Below are positions 1 through 5,313 of a stretch of DNA of 9,307 nucleotides, piece by piece. The notes beneath the pieces were generated by a model. It was not told the DNA's origin, searched no databases, and saw only the letters and a list, made by a program, of their open reading frames with translations. Every line of letters begins with the position of its first letter. Position 1 is the first letter of the stretch. The position numbers and the translations under genes were made by a program. Source of the stretch: Gammaproteobacteria bacterium (GTDB taxonomy: Bacteria; Pseudomonadota; Gammaproteobacteria; Enterobacterales; Kangiellaceae); assembly GCA_013372875.1 (NCBI GenBank), contig JABXIW010000088.1, forward strand, positions 1 to 9,307, written 5' to 3'.

Positions 1-189
1 AGATGCATTCACTGCGTTGTAAGGTCTAGGATGACCTGGTGAAACTCTTTGAAATCAATATAGAAGTCGGCAGGATGTCGCTTCCATATTATGCTCCTAC
101 TATTTCCTATCTGCGTACTGTCGTGTCCGCAGCCTATCGTGAGCTTCACACTCGTCTTCCTTGTACTGACCTTAGTGCGCAAACACAAC

Positions 190-194
190 AAGGA
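190..194 (+). promoter_or_regulatory. Shine-Dalgarno site of the substrate-binding protein gene
   Basis: AAGGA lies six bases before the ATG at 201. It decides the start: the reading frame stays open upstream to a GTG at 39, but only the ATG at 201 has a good ribosome site and is followed at once by a signal peptide. Confidence 0.8.
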
Positions 195-200
195 AGAAAT

Positions 201-2039
201 ATGACCAAAAAAATGCCATTTTCAGTTTTGACTGCACTGACTGCTGTCAGTTTCCAACTGCATGCAGCTGAGTTGCCTGCTGATATTGAGTGGGTTTCAA
301 ATAATAATGAGCCGTTATTTGCTTCGGAAGAAGCCGTTTATGGTGGAACTTACCGCACTTACATCGAAAGTTTTCCGCAGACATTACGCAGTGTTGGTCC
401 GGATGCTAACTCTGGATTGCGTCAATATTTGATGGATGGCACACCAAAAATGGCTCAACGTCACCCAAATACGGGTAAGTGGATTCCTCAATTGGCTAAG
501 TCATGGGCATTTGGTGAAGATAATAAAACGGTTTATTTTAAGCTTGATGACACTGCGAAATGGTCTGATGGTGAGAAAATCACGGCCGATGATTATGTCT
601 TCATGATGCAGTACTACACCTCAAAAGACATTATTGACCCTTGGTACAATGACTTTTTTACTAACAGCATTGTTAGCGTGGAAAAAATTGATGATTACAC
701 CATCCGCGTTAATTTAGCGGTTGCACAGAGTCATGACTCTCTGATGGTCATGATTAATATGCCAAGCAATGGTTTCCAACCTCGTCCAAAACACTTTTTC
801 AAAGGTGAGAAGGATGAAAACAACGATGGCATGCCGGATAACTTTGTACGTAAATTTAACTTCAAAGCTGAACCAACGGCAGCACCATACTACCTAGATA
901 AGGTTAAAAAAGGGAAAAGTGTTACCTTTAAGCATGTTGGTGAAGATTGGTGGGGCTACAACAATCGTTACTATAAGAACCGTTATAACGTAGAGAAAGT
1001 GCGTATCACAGTTATTCGCGATCCTGACATTGCGATGAAGCACTTCGAAAAAGGCAATCTCGATTACTTTGAAATGGTGCTACCAAGCTTTTGGCACGAT
1101 AAAACGAACACTGATGTTTACAAAAAAGGTTATATCCAAAAGTATTGGGGATTCAACCAATCACCACAAGGCGCTGGTGGCGTATGGATGAATACGGCAA
1201 TGCCTTTGTTGGATAATCTTGAAGTGCGCAAAGGCATCATGGCTGCAACAGATTTTGATGGCATGATAGAGAACATCATGCGTGGTGACTACTCACGTAA
1301 GCCACATGGTTTGGGCTTTGGTCATGGTGAGTATGACGATCCAAACAACACACCGCCAAAGTTTGATGTTGATGCTGCGGTTAAGCATTTCGAAAAAGCA
1401 GGTTTTGATACTCTAGGTTCAGATGGTATTCGCGTAAACGGCAAAGGCCAACGTTTAAGCTTTGCGATTACGTACGGTTACAACTCATGGACACCTCGTA
1501 TTGCATACTTGAAAGAGCAAGCGAAACTGGCAGGTCTAGAGTTTACATTGAACTTAGTCGATGGTTCATCTGCGTTTAAGTACATTTTAGAGAAGAAGCA
1601 CCAGCTGGCATTCCTGAACATGGGATCTGGTGAGATTCCAGCTTATTGGGAGTACTTGCATTCTGACAATGCGAACAAGCCGCAAACCAATGCTCACACC
1701 AACTACAGTAGCCCAGAACTCGATAAGTTGATCGAAGCGTATGATGCTGAGTTTGATCAGAATAAACGTTATGGGCTGTCGCACCAGATTCAAGAATACG
1801 TAAAAGAAGCAAATATTATTGTTCCTGGGTACATGGTGCCTTACTCACGTGTAGCACATTGGCGTTGGGTTAAAATTCCAAAAGATGGCATGACTAAAGC
1901 AACGGAATGGGTTCTGCACCCAATGGATATCGGTAACTTCTGGATTGATGAATCCGTTAAGAAAGAGACTGAAAAAGCCATGAAGAGCGGTAAAGCCTTC
2001 CCAGAAGTCACCGTGATTGATGATCGCTACAAGCTGTAA
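201..2039 (+). CDS. Periplasmic substrate-binding protein, YejA/OppA-like (SBP family 5)
   Basis: This 612-residue protein is a probable peptide-binding component of an ABC importer, acting in the periplasm. Residues 1-22 form a Sec signal peptide: lysines at 3-4, a hydrophobic stretch, and likely cleavage after LHA at 20-22. The family 5 signature spans about residues 97-134 (LAKSWAF, then KWSDGEKITADDYVF), where the pattern 'sDG..iTAdDvvf' is diagnostic. The length and the later segments (FEKGNLDYFEMVLPSFW, GVWMNTAMPLLDNLEVRKGI) fit the roughly 600-residue YejA branch rather than the shorter OppA/DppA proteins. The start at 201 is chosen from its AAGGA site and signal peptide. No permease or ATPase gene follows; a terminator comes 24 bases after the stop. 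Partner genes, if linked, must lie left of the window. The true ligand cannot be read from sequence; YejA relatives bind oligopeptides and microcin C-type compounds. Family assignment is firm, substrate is not. Confidence 0.9.
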   Translation: MTKKMPFSVLTALTAVSFQLHAAELPADIEWVSNNNEPLFASEEAVYGGTYRTYIESFPQTLRSVGPDANSGLRQYLMDGTPKMAQRHPNTGKWIPQLAKSWAFGEDNKTVYFKLDDTAKWSDGEKITADDYVFMMQYYTSKDIIDPWYNDFFTNSIVSVEKIDDYTIRVNLAVAQSHDSLMVMINMPSNGFQPRPKHFFKGEKDENNDGMPDNFVRKFNFKAEPTAAPYYLDKVKKGKSVTFKHVGEDWWGYNNRYYKNRYNVEKVRITVIRDPDIAMKHFEKGNLDYFEMVLPSFWHDKTNTDVYKKGYIQKYWGFNQSPQGAGGVWMNTAMPLLDNLEVRKGIMAATDFDGMIENIMRGDYSRKPHGLGFGHGEYDDPNNTPPKFDVDAAVKHFEKAGFDTLGSDGIRVNGKGQRLSFAITYGYNSWTPRIAYLKEQAKLAGLEFTLNLVDGSSAFKYILEKKHQLAFLNMGSGEIPAYWEYLHSDNANKPQTNAHTNYSSPELDKLIEAYDAEFDQNKRYGLSHQIQEYVKEANIIVPGYMVPYSRVAHWRWVKIPKDGMTKATEWVLHPMDIGNFWIDESVKKETEKAMKSGKAFPEVTVIDDRYKL

Positions 2040-2062
2040 TCGTTACTGACTAAGATAGAAAG

Positions 2063-2091
2063 AAAGCCCCACCATATGAGGGGGGCTTTTT
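2063..2091. terminator. Bidirectional intrinsic terminator
   Basis: AAAGCCCC (2063-2070) pairs with GGGGCTTT (2082-2089) across an 11-base loop, and a T-rich run follows on the plus strand. On the minus strand the stem is followed by a pyrimidine-rich CTTTCTTTCTA tract. It lies between the stop of the plus-strand binding protein gene and the end of the minus-strand small gene, so it can serve both. Confidence 0.85.
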
Positions 2092-2110
2092 GTTTGTGGA
2101 TTATGCTGCG

Positions 2111-2350
2111 TTAGCTAACTAAGTAAGACGCCTCTAATAGGTAAGTTTTTACATCACCTAGGGGCGAAAACGCTTTGTCGATCGTTTTAAATCGTTCATC
2201 AATAGAATCACAGGCGATGATTTGACTGAATGTTTCGATTGATAAAGCTTCATTTGTTTTGAAAAACTGATGGACATTTTCCAACTGAACTTTATGAACG
2301 TGTTCGACTTTAGTTAGTGCATTTGTTAGATCTGAAATATTAATCGACAT
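2111..2350 (-). CDS. Small hypothetical protein, 79 residues
   Basis: I do not recognise this family. The product is 79 residues with no signal peptide, no membrane segment and no known motif. It is predicted mostly helical and probably cytoplasmic. The amino-acid make-up looks protein-like, with hydrophobic residues spaced as in amphipathic helices (around ISDLTNALTKVEHV, near residues 5-18) and a single cysteine near residue 47. It is oriented towards the binding-protein gene and ends 20 bases from a terminator that also works on its strand, which favours a real gene. Against it, no clear Shine-Dalgarno precedes the ATG: the nearest purine run, AAGG, lies about 15 bases upstream. Its 5' end faces the leader of the sugar-modification block, so the two could share a divergent control region. 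It could be an orphan regulator, a small adaptor or a spurious frame. Confidence 0.5.
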   Translation of the reverse strand: MSINISDLTNALTKVEHVHKVQLENVHQFFKTNEALSIETFSQIIACDSIDERFKTIDKAFSPLGDVKTYLLEASYLVS

Positions 2351-2410
2351 TGCTACTTAATGACCTTATCTACAGGCTTTGCTGAGCCATAGGACGTGGG
2401 CTTTATATTT

Positions 2411-2418
2411 GGCGGTAG
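2411..2418 (+). promoter_or_regulatory. ops/JUMPStart-like element (RfaH recruitment core)
   Basis: GGCGGTAG is an exact match to the eight-base core of the ops element, where RfaH is loaded onto RNA polymerase. Extended to 12 bases, GGCGGTAGAGTA agrees with the E. coli element (GGCGGTAGCGTG) at 10 positions. It lies on the same strand as, and 422 bases before, the start of a surface-sugar operon, the usual place for ops. The expected wider JUMPStart sequence is not clearly recognisable, and I could not find a convincing promoter upstream. The match is seen; the function is inferred. Confidence 0.55.
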
Positions 2419-2514
2419 AGTATCACTAACCTGTGGAGCACAGACTGATGGAGATCAATTTGTGCAGTTCGTACCAGTGTCAAACGCTTTGAGATAGAGG
2501 TGAGCTAGCAGAAA

Positions 2515-2537
2515 GTCTAAGCATCTAATGCTTGGAT
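2515..2537 (+). other. RNA hairpin in the leader
   Basis: AAGCAT (2519-2524) pairs perfectly with ATGCTT (2528-2533) around a CTA loop. Four more pairs, two of them G-T wobbles, extend the stem to 2515/2537. No T run follows, so it is not an intrinsic terminator. It sits about 100 bases downstream of the ops-like core and may be a pause, processing or structural element of the leader RNA, or chance. Confidence 0.35.
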
Positions 2538-2783
2538 GGCGATATTGTGCTTAATGTAAAACCGAAGTAAGTATTTTTATTCTTTATCAAATGTAGATTA
2601 TGAATGGAAATAATTGAGTTTTCATTAAATAAATATGAAATATAAATAACGTAATAAAAATACTCTTGCTGGTTAACTTCACTATTAATATTGATGTTTT
2701 TCTTCGTTTTTCATAATAATCTAGATCAAAATCACAGCATCATTAAATTCAATATAACCAAGAAGTAGCGCTAGTTAATTGGC

Positions 2784-2812
2784 TTTACATATCAATAAAT
2801 TACTACTATTTT
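2784..2812 (+). promoter_or_regulatory. Candidate sigma-70 promoter for the epimerase gene
   Basis: TTTACA (2784-2789, five of six to TTGACA) is followed after 17 bases by TATTTT (2807-2812, four of six to TATAAT). Initiation would fall near 2819, leaving a leader of about 22 bases before the ATG at 2841. In such AT-rich DNA a match of this quality can arise by chance. If used, this promoter would bypass the ops-like element upstream. Confidence 0.35.
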
Positions 2813-2840
2813 TGTTGTATGCGTCTTATGGTGTTAATTT

Positions 2841-3845
2841 ATGAAGTACTTAGTTACAGGTGCGGCAGGTTTTATTGGTAGTGCAACTATTAGAAAGCTA
2901 AACTCATTAGGAAATGAGGTTATAGGTATTGATAATATCAATGACTATTATGATGTTGAGTTAAAGTATGCAAGATTAAGTTTTATAAAAAATCCATTAT
3001 TTCGATTCTTTAATATGGATATATCAAATAAAAATGACATAGAACGTTTATTTGAGAAAGAAAAGTTTGACAGAGTTATCCATCTTGCCGCACAGGCTGG
3101 TGTTAGATATTCACTTATAAACCCACATTGTTACGCTGAATCGAATTTAAGTGGATTTTTAAACGTCTTAGAAGCTTGTCGTAAAAGCCATATCAAGCAT
3201 TTCATATATGCATCTTCCAGCTCCGTTTACGGCTTAAACAATAAAGTGCCTTTCTCTACATCGGATAATGTTGATCACCCCGTTTCTTTATATGCAGCGA
3301 CTAAAAAATCTAATGAATTGATGGCGCATAGTTATTCTCATCTCTATCAACTTCCTACAACAGGCTTGCGTTTTTTTACTGTGTATGGTTCTTGGGGACG
3401 TCCAGATATGGCGCCTTTTATCTTTACTGAGAAAATAATTAACGGTCAGTCTATTGATATTAATAATAATGGTGATATGTGGAGGGACTTTACCCATATT
3501 AATGATATTGTCGAAGGGATAGTCAGAATTTCTGATGTCATACCAAAAATTAATCAGCGATGGCAGTTTGAAAATAGCACTCCAGCGGATAGTTCTGCTC
3601 CTTATTCTATTTACAATATTGGTTATGGTTCACCGATTTTTTTGATGGATTTTATCAAAGCAATAGAAAATGAACTCGGAATAGAAGCAAAGAAAAATTA
3701 TCGAGAGATGCAGCCAGGAGATGTATACCAAACCTATGCTGATACAACAGCTTTCTATCAAGCCACTGGTTACCGGCCGTCAGTTTCCGTAGAAGAAGGT
3801 ATTGCCGAGTTTGTCGCTTGGTACCGGAATTTTTATAACAAGTAA
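2841..3845 (+). CDS. UDP-glucuronate 4-epimerase-like NAD-dependent sugar epimerase
   Basis: This is a 334-residue extended short-chain dehydrogenase of the UDP-glucuronate 4-epimerase group (LpsL/WbnF/Cap1J type), which interconverts UDP-glucuronate and UDP-galacturonate in the cytoplasm. The NAD-binding loop GAAGFIG is at residues 7-13. Asp31 ends the second strand (GIDNINDYYD), fitting NAD preference. HLAAQAGVR lies at 81-89, SSSSVYG at 125-131, and the catalytic YAATK has Tyr151 and Lys155. The stretch TGLRFFTVYG (174-183) with GRPDM is strongly characteristic of this subgroup, as is the full length near 334. The Shine-Dalgarno is poor, so translation may be weak. The gene is far more AT-rich than those that follow: 27 G or C in 120 bases at 2941-3060, against 57 in 120 at 4141-4260. 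This suggests separate acquisition. A gap of 53 bases separates it from the glycosyltransferase gene. Other UDP-uronate substrates are possible. Confidence 0.85.
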   Translation: MKYLVTGAAGFIGSATIRKLNSLGNEVIGIDNINDYYDVELKYARLSFIKNPLFRFFNMDISNKNDIERLFEKEKFDRVIHLAAQAGVRYSLINPHCYAESNLSGFLNVLEACRKSHIKHFIYASSSSVYGLNNKVPFSTSDNVDHPVSLYAATKKSNELMAHSYSHLYQLPTTGLRFFTVYGSWGRPDMAPFIFTEKIINGQSIDINNNGDMWRDFTHINDIVEGIVRISDVIPKINQRWQFENSTPADSSAPYSIYNIGYGSPIFLMDFIKAIENELGIEAKKNYREMQPGDVYQTYADTTAFYQATGYRPSVSVEEGIAEFVAWYRNFYNK

Positions 3846-3886
3846 AAGATTTGTCATTCAGAACTTTCAAGGTCGAGAGTTCACAT

Positions 3887-3890
3887 AAGG
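3887..3890 (+). promoter_or_regulatory. Shine-Dalgarno site fixing the GT2 start
   Basis: AAGG (within ATAAGG) lies eight bases before the ATG at 3899. It favours that ATG over the upstream in-frame TTG at 3851, which has no ribosome site and would add 16 residues absent from the normal GT2 N-terminus. Confidence 0.7.
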
Positions 3891-3898
3891 TTAGAGCT

Positions 3899-4648
3899 AT
3901 GTTACCGAGTATATCAGTCGTTATTCCTGCAAAAAATGAACAAGGAAATATCGGGAAGTTAGTGAAAGAAATTCATGCCAGTTTAGAAGCATACCCTAAC
4001 GTCGAAATTGTCATTACGGACGACGGTAGTACCGATGATACGGTGCAAGAGGCACTTGAAGCTGCTAAAGAATGTGGGTGTGACCTGCAAGTGGTTAGTC
4101 ACGAACAGAGTTGTGGTCAAAGCACAGCAGTGTTAACTGCCGTCAAACATGCAAAAGGCGAGTGGATCGTTACCTCCGATGCTGATGGGCAGAACGATCC
4201 GTCGGATATGCCTAAGATGCTTGAGCTTGCTGCTAAAGTCAGCAATCCGAATTTTTGTATCGCGGGTTATCGAGCGAAAAGGTTAGATACAGCTTGGGTT
4301 AGGTTTCAATCGAAGGTGGCGAACAAAGTGCGTCACGCATTACTAGGAGATGGTGTTCCAGATTCTGGTTGTGGACTTAAAGTTATCCCTAAATCGACTT
4401 ATCTGAGCTTGCCGTATTTTGATCATATGCATCGATTTTTGCCTGCACTCATCAAAGCGATGGGCGGGGAGATCGTCGTTCACCCAGTCGCGCACCGAGA
4501 CAGAGATGCAGGCACTTCAAATTACAATGCATGGAACCGTGCTTGGGTAGGCATTGTTGATATGTTTGGTGTGATCTGGTTACAAAAGCGCACGAAAAAT
4601 CCGATGATCAAAACTGTCAGTATTGCCAATGAAAATGCAAAACAATGA
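3899..4648 (+). CDS. Family 2 glycosyltransferase, polyprenyl-phosphate sugar synthase type (DPM1/ArnC/RgtE-like)
   Basis: The 249-residue product begins MLPSISVVIPAKNE, the standard GT-A opening. The nucleotide-binding DDGSTDDT is at residues 41-48 and the metal-binding DAD at 94-96 (in SDADGQNDP). Also visible are GYRAKRLDT, DSGCGLKVIPKS and a late HRDRDAGTSNYN motif typical of enzymes that load a sugar on undecaprenyl or dolichyl phosphate. The tail WLQKRTKNP, with no C-terminal membrane helices, matches the short DPM1-like branch that often sits beside GT39 genes, rather than full-length ArnC with two helices. Predicted reaction: NDP-sugar plus undecaprenyl phosphate to undecaprenyl-phosphate sugar at the cytoplasmic face of the inner membrane. 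The sugar cannot be read from the sequence; the epimerase upstream makes a uronic acid plausible. Its stop overlaps the next start in ATGA (4645-4648). Confidence 0.85.
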   Translation: MLPSISVVIPAKNEQGNIGKLVKEIHASLEAYPNVEIVITDDGSTDDTVQEALEAAKECGCDLQVVSHEQSCGQSTAVLTAVKHAKGEWIVTSDADGQNDPSDMPKMLELAAKVSNPNFCIAGYRAKRLDTAWVRFQSKVANKVRHALLGDGVPDSGCGLKVIPKSTYLSLPYFDHMHRFLPALIKAMGGEIVVHPVAHRDRDAGTSNYNAWNRAWVGIVDMFGVIWLQKRTKNPMIKTVSIANENAKQ

Positions 4649-5313
4649 AATGGTTAAAGCTTGCACTTCTTATACTTGCTGGGGTTTTGTTAGCAAATCA
4701 GCTCGATAATCCCGTTTTATCTCACCTCACAGATAAGAACTGGCTGGTTGGCTACATTCAAAAAAACGGGGCTTTAGGGCATGTGGTCATCTTCACATTC
4801 AGTGTGGTGTTTTTGTCGTTGAGTGGGCCAAAGCAAGCCATCGCATTGGTATTCGGCTATTTATACCACGTCCAATTAGGCGTGCTTATCACCTTATTTG
4901 CTTGTGTTTTTGGGGCGACATTTAACTACTCCTGCGCGCGCTTTCTCATCGGAAATTGGCTATATCGACGGTTCCCGAAAAAAATGACGCGTTTTAATTC
5001 ATTTGCGAGTCGTAAGCCGTTTTACAAAATCCTTTTGCTACGTTTGTTTCCGATTGGGAATAACGTCGTGACCAACGTTTTATCGGGTAGTGTCCGAGTG
5101 CCGTTCTTTGCCTTTATCTCCGCCAGTCTGTTGGGATACTTGCCTCAAATTATCATCTTCGCATTGATGGGCGCTGGTATTCATTCATCAAGTAATACAA
5201 TGATATATCTCAGTATTTTCTTTGGTATCGTTAGCGCGGTACTCACAGGATTTCTCTATCGAGATCATATTAAAAGTCGTGTCGAATTATTGAATATGGA
5301 AGAGGAAGTATGA
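4645..5313 (+). CDS. VTT/TVP38-DedA-like integral membrane protein, candidate lipid-carrier flippase
   Basis: This 222-residue inner-membrane protein has several hydrophobic segments, near residues 5-18, 46-59, 64-95, 128-137, 153-178 and 185-204. Two VTT (SNARE-associated/DedA superfamily) hallmarks can be seen. One is a re-entrant-like stretch rich in Gly and small residues (GPKQAIALVFGYLYH at 61-75, then FGATFNYSCARFLIG at 89-103). The other is LLRLFPIGNNVVTNVLSG at 131-148, with the conserved Arg133, Pro136 and Asn144, followed by GYLPQ at 164-168. Some DedA-superfamily members are established undecaprenyl-phosphate flippases, and eukaryotic VTT proteins are lipid scramblases. The gene overlaps both neighbours by four bases and has no good ribosome site of its own, so it is probably made by translational coupling in step with the GT2. 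I infer that it moves the loaded or spent lipid carrier. A general membrane role is the alternative. Confidence 0.8.
   Translation: MKWLKLALLILAGVLLANQLDNPVLSHLTDKNWLVGYIQKNGALGHVVIFTFSVVFLSLSGPKQAIALVFGYLYHVQLGVLITLFACVFGATFNYSCARFLIGNWLYRRFPKKMTRFNSFASRKPFYKILLLRLFPIGNNVVTNVLSGSVRVPFFAFISASLLGYLPQIIIFALMGAGIHSSSNTMIYLSIFFGIVSAVLTGFLYRDHIKSRVELLNMEEEV
5298..5305 (+). promoter_or_regulatory. Shine-Dalgarno region of the GT39 gene
   Basis: GGAAGAGG, inside the end of the VTT gene, precedes the ATG at 5310. It supports this start in addition to coupling through the ATGA overlap at 5310-5313. Confidence 0.6.

Larger units (their letters stand above)
2351..2840. other. 490-base intergenic leader, AT-rich in its right half
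   Basis: No open frame of convincing quality exists here on either strand. The left part (2351-2560) has ordinary composition and carries the ops-like octamer at 2411 and the hairpin at 2515-2537. The right part is extremely AT-rich: 24 G or C among the 120 bases at 2581-2700 by direct count. That is typical of sequences bound by H-NS-type silencers. A candidate promoter lies at its right end. The stretch probably holds the control signals for the block beginning at 2841. Confidence 0.7.

Noticed and set aside
22..37. AGGTC/GACCT inverted repeat near the left edge
   Set aside because: Only five base pairs with a six-base loop and no T run; expected by chance.
87..92. TATTAT as a -10 box for the binding-protein gene
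   Set aside because: No acceptable -35 hexamer at 16-18 bases upstream; the gene probably has a promoter in 1-200 or to the left, but I cannot place it.
39..200. In-frame N-terminal extension of the binding protein from a GTG at 39
   Set aside because: It would bury the signal peptide, has no ribosome site, and the ATG at 201 has both AAGGA and a proper signal sequence.
2721..2736. CRP-like site (CTAGA, six bases, TCACA)
   Set aside because: Only the right half matches; the left half agrees with TGTGA at two of five positions.
3851..3898. TTG start adding 16 residues to the GT2 enzyme
   Set aside because: No ribosome site, and the added residues are not part of the GT-A fold start; the ATG at 3899 has AAGG at good spacing.
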